Shown in pieces: positions 33,606 through 45,200 of a stretch of 64,000 nucleotides of DNA. Below the pieces are notes generated by a model that saw only the letters and a list, made by a program, of their open reading frames with translations, made no database searches and was not told the DNA's origin. The DNA lies in contig NC_053420.1 in assembly GCF_016859285.1 (NCBI RefSeq), positions 9,930,001 to 9,994,000 on the forward strand, given 5' to 3'. How positions within the stretch are numbered: the first letter of the stretch is position 1; the number at the start of each line of letters is the position of its first letter. Source of the DNA: Xiphias gladius. Lineage: Eukaryota; Chordata; Actinopteri; Istiophoriformes; Xiphiidae. Made by a program: the position numbers and the translations under genes.

Positions 33606-36284
33606 GTGCAAGGTCGGTCACGTTGACTGATCTCCTGGGACTTCCAGAAGATCAGTCAACCTGACAGGAGGACAGCAAGAGGTAGCTTCTGAATATGATG
33701 ATTTCACTTTTCATGGACTTTCATGTCAACAAGACACAAAAATAATAGAAGTCTATGATATTATTGATAACATCTATTAGGATATCACAATTTTTATTTT
33801 GTAAAGATAATCATTTGAGTTATGGACCCTGCCCTAATTTACTATGGAGTGTTACTACAGGTTTTCCAGGACATGTAGTTCACAGACCTTTGTCGTCTGT
33901 ACTCTCAGTGACCTCTCTTCAAAATGAACAATACAGTGCTAAAATCACACAAATACAGAGCTGTTTTGGAGGAACTCTGTGAGCTCCTCTCAGCTTGTTG
34001 TGAGGAAACACTTTATTGTGACAGATTTTTGCCTCATGTAGGACTTTGCTGTTGCCCAATGACATTTCAAGAACAAGTCTATGGCCTCACTTCTGCCCCG
34101 ACGCTCTCTATTCCTTCAGCTTGTTGCTGTCAGAGAGGAGGGAGGGAGGGTCCTCCTCCATCCAGGGAATCCTGACCCAGATACTGAGCCGGCCTTCCCC
34201 TCCGCAGTGCTGAATGCAGCTATGAGGCAACAGCAGCCTCAGTGTATGGGAGGAGGTCAGCAAGTTCACGGAGATCTCCTTCTTGACCAATTCCAGCTCC
34301 AGCTCCAGCTCCAGCTCCTGCTCCTGCCCTTCCCCATCATCTCTATCAATAGGAACGACCTACTTTCTGGCCAGAGTCAATAATCGTTAGGCAATTGTGA
34401 GACCCATGAAATAAATAAAACCCTTGTTTGTCTGCGTCAAAAAACTTTATGTTTAATGATATTAAAAGTGGCTTGATGTAAAGAATTTTGATGCTCAATC
34501 AAGGCCACACAGGATGTGCAGCGAGTAGGACTGGTGGCACTGATTCGGAGCATCTCTGTCAACTCTGAGAGCCCGAGTTGGTGTGATGTAGGGCAAAACA
34601 CACTGTCAGAGGGTGGATAATGCATTACATCACTTCTGCTCTGTTGTAAATATTTTCATCCTTAGTGTAAGGGTGGGCTTTGGGGAAGGGGGTACCTCAC
34701 ATTCTAGGTCACCGCCGTTATGTGACCACTCAGGCTGATGTGACTTTACGAAGTGTTTCCATCTCCACTAAGGAGCCCAACTAATCTCCTCCTCTGTGGC
34801 CTCCAGGACCATGGTGGTCTCTCGCTGCGCACATGAATGTGTGCTTGTGCTTTCATAAATGAATGTGCATCTTTGTGTGCATGCATGACTGTGTCTCTCC
34901 TTCGCATGTACCTACGGAGCTGCCTCCGCTTCAAACCCGATCACCGAACCCACTGAACTGTCAGTCAATTTGGATGTGAGTGAGTTTGAGTCATCAGGTT
35001 TGCCTGCCCTGTGTGCTGATGACTCCATTGCTGCCTGAGAAGGTCAGCTGCCCCCTATCTCGGTTCATCACTTATCTCTGTGCCTGCTGATGTCCCGACT
35101 ACAAAGCCCTCACTGATTTGAGTGTGAGAAACAGAGAAAGCTGAGTTGGAGTGTAGTGATATCTAAATGAGGAGATGATGAGACGAGAGCTGAGTGTTCA
35201 GTGGATCAAGAATCAGGAGGAATTCAGTCCATTTAGAAGGCTTCTGCTTTATTTTAAATAAATCATCTAGCTGGCACTAAAGAGGACAGTATATCTGACA
35301 CTAGAGATACGAATCTAAAAAAGAAACATCTGTTGAAAAATTTAGTTCTCTTTCTTTTTTCATGTCAATAGCCTTCAATTTAATTTATTGAATTAGTTTA
35401 ATTATTTATTCTTTCTTTTCTGCAGCTAAGGGGTATAGGTGTAGGACAAAGGTATTTTTGTTGTTACTTAAATTCTGTAAAGACCCAAGAAAGATATGTT
35501 GATGCCTCTTCACTGCTTTTAAGATGAGACTGTATGAAGCTATTTAATTATGTTGTCCATGTTTCCTGAATGAGTAATGTTCCTGTAAACTCACCAAACT
35601 ACATGGGAAAATGAAATAAAAGAAGAAATCATTTGTCCATAAATCGTCTTAAAAAATTGCATTTGCTCATAGACATCGGAGCAACAGAGCTCATGCTTGT
35701 ATTTCAGCTGATATTTAATATGGGATAACAAAACGTAGTTTCCCAGAGGATGATTGAGTACCTACGATGAACACAGATCCACTTTCATAACACGTTAATT
35801 ACGATTCAACCCTCAGCCACTTATGCTACACAAGGCCATGGAGGAGGGTATTGCGTGGTACTATTTGCCTACAGACAACATCACGAGAAAACATGTTTTC
35901 TCAATGACTTGCACCCTGAGCAGTGCCAGCTGTCAGTGACACTGCCAGTGTTACCTCGTGTTCAAAATGCCAGACCAGACCAGGACACTGCGAGGTTGAA
36001 GTCCTGGGATAAAGCCTTGCTCAACAACCTGCTGCTGTTTAGGTAATAACAGGATTCGCATGGAAGGAGAGGACATTTTCTTTTCAAATTATGGCCATAC
36101 CTGAAGTTCACTTTTAAAATGTCATTACTCTGTAACTGGCTCTAAATAAATGCTAGCTTTAGTAACATTAAATACTCACGACTCCAGTGATTTTTCTGTT
36201 TTCTTAGTAGTGTACCTCAGTGCCACATATTTTTTTCAGCTGGACAATTTTGTAGTGATGTAGGGCCAAAAAGGGTAATAATTT
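33606..36284. other. Intergenic DNA, no gene seen
   Basis: Includes a short CAGCTC/CAGCTCC tandem stretch at 34287-34325 that creates an artefactual frame. No exon structure or protein family is recognised on either strand. Confidence 0.5.
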
Positions 36285-36562
36285 TCATTTTCTGAAAATA
36301 GTGAAATTTACCCATTTTCATTTTTTAAACTGCAAGACGACATCGTCATGTTGCTTGTTTTGTCCCATATTCAGTTTACTGTCATATATGATAAAAGAAA
36401 GCAGCAAATTCTCACTTCTAAGACGCTGGAACCAGGGAATGTTTGGCAACTTTGCTTAAAGAATGACTGAAACAATTATCTGATTATCAAAAAAGTTGCT
36501 GATTAACTTTCTGTCGGTCAGCTAATTTATTGATTGACTAATCGTTTCTGCTCTATAATGCT
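36285..36562 (+). mobile_element. MITE family D, copy 3
   Basis: TTGCTTGTTTTGTCCCATAT, TCAGTTTACTGTCATATATG, AAAGCAGCAAATTCTCAC, CGCTGGAACCAGGGAATGTT and the end GACTAATCGTTTCTGCTCTA match family D. Confidence 0.7.
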
Positions 36563-36984
36563 GAGTAGCATCAGTTAGATCAAAGTAATAATGAAAAACA
36601 GAGCTGCATATTTTGTTAGTTATTTTACTATAATTTGCCTGGGAATTTTCTGCCCTTATAAGGAGATTTTGACAGGGGAGAGAGAACAAGAAATGAGGGG
36701 AGGGATACGTGGAATGAGGTGCAAACAAAGGTCCCCAGGCTCGGCACCTTAACCCCTTACCAATTTCACATTTTATATGAAGATCGTTTTCTTGTCATAG
36801 GATGCACTACTTAGTCTCTGAACACATTTGTATAATTTCTTTCTTTTTTTTTTATTAATTTGAATCCATTTTTATTGGTTTTTATTATTTCATATTTATT
36901 ACATTTAAAAAAAAATGTTTCATGTGCATTAGTCTTAAATTGTTTTCCAAATTGTTTTCACATTTGTTCTGTTTTATTACTGGC

Positions 36985-37072
36985 CGGTAACTCATCTGTA
37001 AAGCACTTTGAACTGCATGAACCTGCACCAAAGATGCTGTACAAATAAAGTTTGATTGATTGATGAAGTTTG
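36985..37072 (+). repeat. Retroposon 3' tail fragment
   Basis: GTAAAGCACTTTGAACTGCA ... GCTGTACAAATAAAGTTTGA with a TTGATTGA repeat is the common tail of fish LINE/SINE copies. A related tail occurs at 57655-57745. Confidence 0.5.
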
Positions 37073-37239
37073 AAAGACATGGACATGTACCTGGCCGTAG
37101 GGATCTAATAAAACATTTTGAGCAGCATTATGCAACAAGTCGTCCAAATTAAATGATAAAATAAATGAGGCATAACGATGAATGAATAATGAGTTATTAA
37201 TGACAGCCGAGGGTGGGGACAAACAATCTATATGGTCGT

Positions 37240-37512
37240 TTTGGTTGGAGGACTAGTTGGGCTCGGTTTAGGCAACAGAAGCAGTTTGAGATCTGGGAAA
37301 GATCCTGGTTTTGGTTACATGTGAATACACGTGTTGTGTCTTAAGTCACTGTGAACGTTTTCTGTACTGAACCAGACCACAGTCTTTCCCTGACCTTAAT
37401 CAAGTTCTGTGAGTGCCTAAACATAAGCAAAAAATAAGTGTAATAATGCTGTAGTCACTAAAAGTGGATATTGTACTGCAAGATAGGAACATTTTTGGGG
37501 ATATGGTAGTCA
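37240..37512. mobile_element. Repeat family F, copy 2
   Basis: GGTTTAGGCAACAGAAGCAG, GTTGTGTCTTAAGTCACTGT, CAGTCTTTCCCTGACCTTAA and GTACTGCAAGATAGGAACAT match 13505-13835 in order. Confidence 0.6.
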
Positions 37513-37559
37513 CTGTGCCGAGCCAAAAAACAGTCCAGCGCATAATTTACGTAGAACTG

Positions 37560-37785
37560 CAACTTTTTGTTTTTACACTTCAGTTTTCGTGCAGATCAAA
37601 CAAACCAAATATAATTGGTCAATCGTAAGCTTTAAACGTGCTGGTACACGGATTTTGGTAGCTCTGAACCTAGCTGTGTCCCTGTTTTCCTGACTGGCTG
37701 CTGGCTGTTTGAGGGTGGTATTGATCTTCTCATCTAACGCTAAGCAAGAAAGCAAATACGTGTATTTTCCTCAAATTCCTCTAAT
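37560..37785. mobile_element. MITE family A, right-half copy
   Basis: GGCTGCTGGCTGTTTGAGGG, GGTATTGATCTTCTCATCTA and AAGCAAGAAAGCAAATACGT match the right arm of family A. The left arm is missing. Confidence 0.6.
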
Positions 37786-38213
37786 GATGGAGTGAAACTG
37801 CACCTACTTTTTCAACAGGCTGTGAATGATATTACTAATAAATTGACAAAAAAAACAAAAATACAAATTGGCAAAGCCGCCTGATATCATGTGATACTAT
37901 ACTTTATGTCAGACATACTCTGAATCCCAGGGAGACACAGCAAATGAACATTGTCTGCATTTGTAGGTGTTGGTGTTATTTTTCTCTCTTTTCTTTCTTT
38001 CTTTCTTTCTTTTTTGTTTCGAGGGGGGGGGTGATTGATGTGTGTTTTACACCTGGGGGGGCTCTTGATCACTCCCAAATATGCAGTAAACATCAGTCAG
38101 AGTTCAAGGTTGTTCTGATGCCACCTGAGAGTCTGTGATTGAGCACTTTTACTGGGTAACAACACGGGGCCCCTGCACATGTTATTTAAGTCATGCCAGC
38201 TCTGAAGGGCGGA

Positions 38214-38264
38214 GTGTGTGTGTGTGTGTGCGTGCGTGCGTGTGTGTGTGCGTGTGTGTGTGTG
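38214..38264. repeat. (GT)n microsatellite
   Basis: GT units broken by CG steps. Confidence 0.92.
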
Positions 38265-38745
38265 AGAGCAGGGAGAGGGAGGGGGGTTTCACTACAGGTA
38301 AACCCATTAACTCAATTAAACTGTCTAAAATAATATCTATCAAATGATGCATTTCAAAGCTTTTTGTGAGAGACATACAATTCAGAACCTAATTGCTTTA
38401 CCTGTGTGTTATCTGCCTTTGTAGCTTTGGCACCGCTGGAAAAGCTGGAACAGTTTGGGAAATCCAAATTTGATTTCAAATATTTGAGGACACGGTGATC
38501 TGGAAGCCTTTGAATGAAATCACATTTTCCTGTGGATGACTATGCTGGAAAGGACTATTAAAATGTCTCCAATAATGAGGCAGCAACCTTCGCAACCCAG
38601 GCCAACTTATTGTGTATTTTAGAAGGTTTTTATCCGGCATGTATGTGCAATTATCATAAACATCCAGAAGTGAGAATTGCATTGAAAATGCCCAATTGCC
38701 ACCCCTTCACCCCTCCACAAGGAACACACACTCCAAAACACAAGC

Positions 38746-38751
<6 letters not shown>

Positions 38752-38777
<26 letters not shown>

Positions 38778-38792
38778 GACACACACACACAC
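38752..38792. repeat. (CA)n microsatellite
   Basis: CA units with a single GA interruption, about 500 bp before the cyp24a1 start. Confidence 0.92.
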
Positions 38793-38907
38793 GCAACCTG
38801 CAATCTGTCAAATATTTGCCCACGGTGCCGAAGTGTGGCAGTAGTATTTGCTTTGCCAAAGTTTCGGTTCTTCCAATGGCGCAGGACGCTCTGAAACACG
38901 GTTCAAG

Positions 38908-38922
38908 CGAACCGCGTCACCT
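38908..38922 (-). promoter_or_regulatory. Candidate vitamin D response element (DR3) of cyp24a1
   Basis: On the minus strand the site reads AGGTGA-CGC-GGTTCG, two direct half-sites with a 3-nt spacer. The first matches RGKTSA fully and the second has one mismatch. Known mammalian CYP24A1 promoter elements have the same layout (AGGTGA and GGTTCA half-sites with GCG-type spacers). It lies about 195 bp upstream of the TATA box. It overlaps an inverted repeat CGGTTC-AAGC-GAACCG at 38899-38914. Confidence 0.55.
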
Positions 38923-39116
38923 CCACTGTGGCCTGTGTGTTTATTTATAAAGAGCGGGGGCTGGGTGTGTGTGGGGGGGGGGGCTTCCTCGATCTATCTG
39001 GGGTCATACGATCCTCTCAACGTGGATCCATAAATGAATGGTGGGCTCGACTGCCACACCATGCAGGACCGGTCCCTGATTGGTTCGGTGCACTGCAGGA
39101 ATAAACACTCTTAGGG

Positions 39117-39125
39117 TATATATAA
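39117..39125 (+). promoter_or_regulatory. TATA box of cyp24a1
   Basis: TATATATAA lies 135 bp before the ATG, which places a likely transcription start near 39145. An inverted CCAAT box (TGATTGG) lies just upstream at about 39078-39084. Confidence 0.7.
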
Positions 39126-39259
39126 TGCCCTAAGGTGTGACACTTCCAAGAAACGAGAAACCCCCCACGATAATAAAGAAGAGCTGCTGCTAAACACTAG
39201 TTTAGGATTAGTATTCTGCATTTCATTTTTTTTTCTTAAACAAAGATACGGATTTGAGG

Positions 39260-42200
39260 ATGAGGGCGCAGATCCAAAAAGTTCCCCAGATTGTTGAGCT
39301 GCTGAAGAAGAAGTCTGTGGGGCTGCAGCACTTCAAACCAACATCCTCGGTGTGCGTCTTGGAGGAGAAGGATGCTGCGGAGGCTGCGCCGTGCCCCCAC
39401 GCTGCCACCAGAGCGCACAGTCTGGACGCGATCCCGGGACCCACCAACTGGCCCCTGGTCGGCAGTCTGGTTGAACTCCTGCGCAAAGGAGGTCTGACGA
39501 GACAGCACGAGGCACTGGTACAGTATCATCATAAACTTGTTCTCTCGTTGTCTGTTTTTTTTTTTGTTGTTTTTTTTGCACCGTAGTACAGCCTACCCTT
39601 TTTCAGTCAATGCCACAATCAGGTGTTTTAATGTAAATTAGATTCGTCTGACAAATGAAATCTTGTCTTAGGTTGATTATCATAAGAAATTCGGTAAAAT
39701 CTTCCGGATGAAGCTGGGCTCCTTTGAGTCGGTGCACATCGGCGCACCTTGCTTGCTGGAGGCGCTGTATAGGAAGGAGGGAAGTTACCCCCAGAGACTG
39801 GAGATCAAACCCTGGAAAGCATACAGGGACCTGAGAGACGAGGCGTACGGACTCCTCATCCTGTAAGTAGGCTCTCGATTCCTTCACCGATAACTAAAAA
39901 GAGAAAAAAAAAAAGACCATAACTCATCAGGAAGCAGCTTGAAGTGGAAGCAGGGACACAACTGAAGTGTTTTAGATTGAAGCCCACTGAGGACGGGGGT
40001 CCAAACTGCTGTTTTGCAGGGAGGGGAAAGACTGGCAGAGAGTGCGGAGCGCTTTTCAGCAGAAACTCATGAAACCGACGGAGGTGGTGAAGCTTGATGG
40101 CAAAATAAATGAGGTAGGATTCTCACGCATGTAAAATGGCCTTTAGTTACGTTTTACTTGCCTTTAGTTTTGGGGAAATTCGCGATCGGCGACTGACACT
40201 TTCTTCCGGTAAAAAAAACAGGTGCTGGTGGATTTCGTTGGCAGAATTGGAAAAATAAACGTCAGTGGGAAGATTGAAGACTTGTACTTCGAACTGAATA
40301 AGTGGTCGTTTGAGAGTAAGTCCGGCTTTTTTTTTTTTTTGTTCGATTATTCGTTAAGACTACAACTAACGAGGATTTTTATGACCAATTAATCTGCTGA
40401 TTATTTTCTCAATTCGTTGTTTGGTCTAAAAAACGATTTTAAAAAATGCCAGTCACAGCTTTCTAAAGCCCCAGGTGTCATTTTAAAAGTCTTATTTTGT
40501 CTGACCCACAGTCGAACACCCAAAGAGAATTAATTTACTATCACATAATAAGACAAAGCTGGAACTACAAGGAACGTTTGGTATTTTTACTTAAACCCCA
40601 ACTTAAACGAGTTTTTGATTATCAAAATAGTTGCCGATAAATTTTCTGATTCTCAACTAAAAGATTTATAGACTAATCATTTCAGCTTTACTATTCATTA
40701 TTTTGTCGTATGCTGTCATAACTGCTTGTATATCATTTTGTGACCCCTAACTTCAAAAAATAATTTCTGCATAGTTTACAATATATACACAATTATGTCT
40801 ATAGAAATATTAAACTGAAAAGTCATTCTCTTCAGATTCTGTCCAAATCAAACATCTTTCTGAACCTGTACATACATTGAACTCAAGTTCTGAAACGCAC
40901 TCTTTGCTCTTTTTTTGTCCTTCAGCCATTTGTCTCGTCCTCTATGACAAGAGATTTGGTCTGCTGCAGGAGAAAGTCAACGAGGAGGCCATGAACTTCA
41001 TCACAGCTGTGAAAACAGTGAGTAAGGCTTGTTATTATTCCTCTCATGGCGACAGCGTGCAGCTACTGTAGGACAGGACACATGAGGATCTGTGAGACAA
41101 TGAGGTCGGCCGAGACGGCGTAGTTCATCAGGTTCACCTGAAGCCGAGGTCAGCTGAACTGCAGCCGGTCTCGCTGTGCTTACTGGGATTTACTGGGGCA
41201 AACCAATATCATCCGCAGTCAAGAGATGATAAGTGAAGGCTCGGAAAGGTCCCACAGGGCAGTGGGTGCAAGAAAAAGCAGAAGACCTTGAAAAAGATAT
41301 AATCAAAGATTTTCAGTGAGGGTGATGGGGATTACGTTTAACACCTAATCTTTTTCTCTCTCTCGCTCTGTCCCCTCTGTCACTTTGTGTTTCTCTGCAG
41401 ATGATGAGCACATTTGGGATGATGATGGTCACACCTGTGGAGCTCCACAAGAGCCTCAACACCAAGACATGGCAGGACCACACGGCGGCATGGGACCGCA
41501 TTTTCAGCACAGGTACAAACACAGACACAAGTTTATACTACACCACAAACCAACACCAATACAGCCCCCCCCCGCCCCTAACAGATTACTCTCATTTCAC
41601 AAAGTTCTGGTTCAGTTTGTTCTGCTGCGGCTTACAAGCCAGTCTGAGCTGCGTGATATCACGGGATGGCGTGTAAGTGGCACGTCACTTTCAAGGACGT
41701 TTCACGTGTCTCGTCTACCCATTTTAAGCTTTGTCAGTTAACGCCATTTTAGTCAGGTTTAGGGTTAGGGGGTAAGTCAGCAGAGAAATGACGTGGTGCA
41801 AAGTGACACACGGAAAGCAAAAAATGTGTGGTGACAACACGCAAAATGACTTAAGAAATTTCAGTGTCTCTCATACGTCATTCAGACGATAGATAGGAAA
41901 GCACAGAGGGAACTGGAACAGGGTGCTTTGGTGTTTTGTGTACTTGGCACTCTGGGTACACGTCAGCCAGAGTTGTAGTAAACCGCGTGACCTAAGAGGG
42001 AGAAATCTGCCAAATATTTGTATCAGCAGGAGGTGGGGGTGGAACATCAAGGGAGAAAGAAAATGATGCTGGCTGCGCTGCTTACGACCTCTCACCAAAA
42101 ATACAAACAGAAACACACACTTTTCTTGACACTTGGTGACAAAAAGTACTTGTAGGGAGTCTGAGCGTGAGTGATGTAGTTTTTTATCATTTGTTTTGTG

Positions 42201-45200
42201 TATTTTTAGTTGCAGCAGACCATAAGTCAGTCATCTAGTCATTTTAGTTTGTTTTTGTGTTAGGTGATTTAAATGATGCTCAGCCCTTATAAGCTTATCA
42301 CCCACATAAACAGTCAGGGATCAAACAAGTGCCACTGGAACGGCAGTACCGTTAGCGAGGCATCGCTGGTGCCTTGCAGTCTCACATGATTCAGGTCGCA
42401 TGGATAACATGTCATGTAACGACAAAACACCAGACAAAATACACTTAATACCTTTCATTAAATTCCTTCAAAGTCTTCACTACATATATTATGTGAGTCT
42501 GGTCTGACATGGATGTAAACTGCGAACTGACCGGTTGGCGGGGGCATACAACTAGTTTTCTCATGAACTGTAAACAGATAAGTGCCTTAATGCTGACAGA
42601 ACTTAATCCAGACTACAAGCATGTTACTACTGTTATATTAGCTGTAAAAAAGGAGATCAGTACGTTTACAGCTTTACTTTTTTGTGGTCCCTCAGCCAAA
42701 GTCTACATCGACAAGAAGTTGAAGAGGAACGCCATCAGAGCCCCTGATGATTTAATCGGTGACATCTTACACCACAGCTGCCTTTCAAAGAAGGAGCTGT
42801 ACGCGGCCATCACAGAGCTGCAGATTGGAGGAGTAGAGACGGTGAGCAATATGTTGCACTACAAAGAGATATGTTTCATTCAGATAAGATTGATACCGTT
42901 CTCGTATCTGTTCATTCGATATGAGGCTACAGCCAGAAGCCGGTTGGCTTAGCTTAGCATACAAACTGGGGAAACAGCTAGCCCGGCTCTGTCCAAAGGT
43001 AACAAAATCTGCCAAAATCAGCAACTCTAAAAGCTCCCCAGTCAACATATTATTTCTTAGTTGTTTGATCCGTACAAAAAGTAAAAACATCAGGTTAATT
43101 AGAGATCTTTGCCTTCGAACAGGGCTAGGCTAGCAGTCCCCCCTTCTTTCCAGTCTTTATGCTAAGCTAAGCTAACAGCTGCTGACTGTAGCCTTATTTT
43201 TAACGGTCCGGTACTGTATCTGAGACTGGTATCATTCTTCTCATCTAACTTTTTGCAAGACAACAAATAAACATGTTTCCCCGACATGTCAAACTCTCCC
43301 TTTAAAGCTATCTCTGCCTATTCCAGCTTTTGGTTTATGTACGTTTTATGTATGTTTTATGCTCTTAAAGAAAAATCAGATGATCACATGGGTGAAGCAC
43401 ACCACCATTTAGTCATGAACACGAGTTAACCTTTTAAATGTTTTACCTTTCGCCTATTTTCCTTCAAGTGGGGAAAGAAAAAAAAAAAAAAAACTGCTCA
43501 GCCACTAAAACAAACAGGTGCTGCAGTTACAGTGCTTCAGAAGCAGAAAATGAATGTGGTGCAGATGTAACTGAGGAGCCTTTGAGGAACCTCAAACATT
43601 CCTCAGCGCCTTTCAGGACCCCACTGAGGAATGCACTTAGAGTAGCTGCCTCACTAAGTGACACTTCCTCTCTGCCTCCTTCCCTCTCTCTCTCTCTCTC
43701 TCTGTGTTTATGTTTCTCAGACCGCCAACAGTATGCTGTGGGCTATTTTCAACCTGTCACGTAACCCTGGCGCCCAGAGGAAGCTGCTGGAGGAGATTAG
43801 AGAGGTGGTGCCTCCTGACCAGGACCCTTGTGGAGAGCACATCAAGAGCATGCCCTTCCTCAAAGCCTGCCTCAAGGAGTCTATGAGGTACAGTACAACA
43901 GGTTCAAGATGGAAAAATAAAACAGCTACACAAAGCTGCTCCTGGCTGCTACTACAGTTGCGTTATGAGCAAGGGCGTAATTTCCAAAGGGAAAAGTGAG
44001 GCAGGACATGTCGACTTCAGTTATTATGGTGCGCTCACAGCAATAAGCTTAGAAAGCAGCAGCAGCGAATGCTTGGTGACCTACTTCTTGCCCTAGGTTT
44101 CACCTGGCAGGCAACAGACGGGCTGTATGGAGCCCGAAAGGAATGCCTGCAGACACTACTCAGGGACAAATAAAAGAATTTTCCAACTTATTTTTTTCGG
44201 TTGGTATTTTTATTTACAGTAATAATGCCCCTAGAAAGACGCCAATTTGAACATCAGTCAAAGATAAGGCAGCAAAGCAAAGTGGTCTTTGCAGTAAAGA
44301 TGCAAATACGACATCATCTATCAGAAGGTTTTAGGTATACACGAGGGAAACTAAAAATGACTTAGAATTAGTCCATTAACAATACAGAGGTTTAGTATTT
44401 TTTGTTATACTACCAATTTTATGAAAATCACAATAATCTATTTTGTCCTAATTTTTTTGTTTGCTGGATTGTTTTGATGTACATAAATGCAGGAAATAAA
44501 CAGCATATATATATATATATATATATGCATGTATATAATTATATGTATGTATATATATGATCAAGTTAAAAATGCTTGTAGCTGACATGACAAAACATCT
44601 ACTGATAAATTTAATTTATCTAAACAGTCAGCAGTTTCGAATCAGACTCAGTGGCTGCATCATGACCAGTACCAGTACCGTGGAGATTAAGAGGGAAAAC
44701 TCACACACATGACTGGCTCAAAAACAAGCTTCATGAGATACGGTGTCATGACAAGCAGTGGTCCCAGGTTCAAAATCTACCGCGTGGTCACGTTCAAATC
44801 ACCTCCTACCCCCTATACAGTCCATTCTCTCCTTTCTTCTCATGCAGTCACAAGTTGTGTAACATTTTATTTAGGGCTTATACCATAACCACATCATCCA
44901 GGGAATGTAAATTACCTCCGACTTGAGATTATATCTCACCTCATCTTGCACTGTGAAAAACATAGGAGTGTGTTTAGATCCCGTTAAAGAGCTTAAACAT
45001 GTGTGTCATGCTATACTAAAGCGTCACTGAGGCCATATTCCCATGTCCTTTTTTTTTTCGAATTCTTACAGGTTATCGCCATCAGTTCCATTCACCAGCA
45101 GGACCCTGGACAAAGACACTGTGTTGGGAGATTATGCCATTCCCAAAGGAGTAAGTGGCTTAGTTCTTAGTTACCATACACCTGACATGAGGAGATTACA

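Larger units (their letters stand above)
37786..38898. other. Upstream region of cyp24a1 with microsatellites
   Basis: GT repeat with CG steps at 38214-38264 and CA repeat at 38752-38792. A CCAAT motif lies in TTCCAATGGCG at about 38872-38882. No gene is seen. Confidence 0.5.

Noticed and set aside
34081-34383. 100-codon open frame with Gln-Leu repeats
   Set aside because: Built on a short CAGCTC tandem repeat, with no homology or splice structure recognised.
39223-39581. Several open frames of 80-110 codons on the minus strand and other frames over cyp24a1 exon 1
   Set aside because: They mirror the verified coding exon, show no protein family and vanish outside it.
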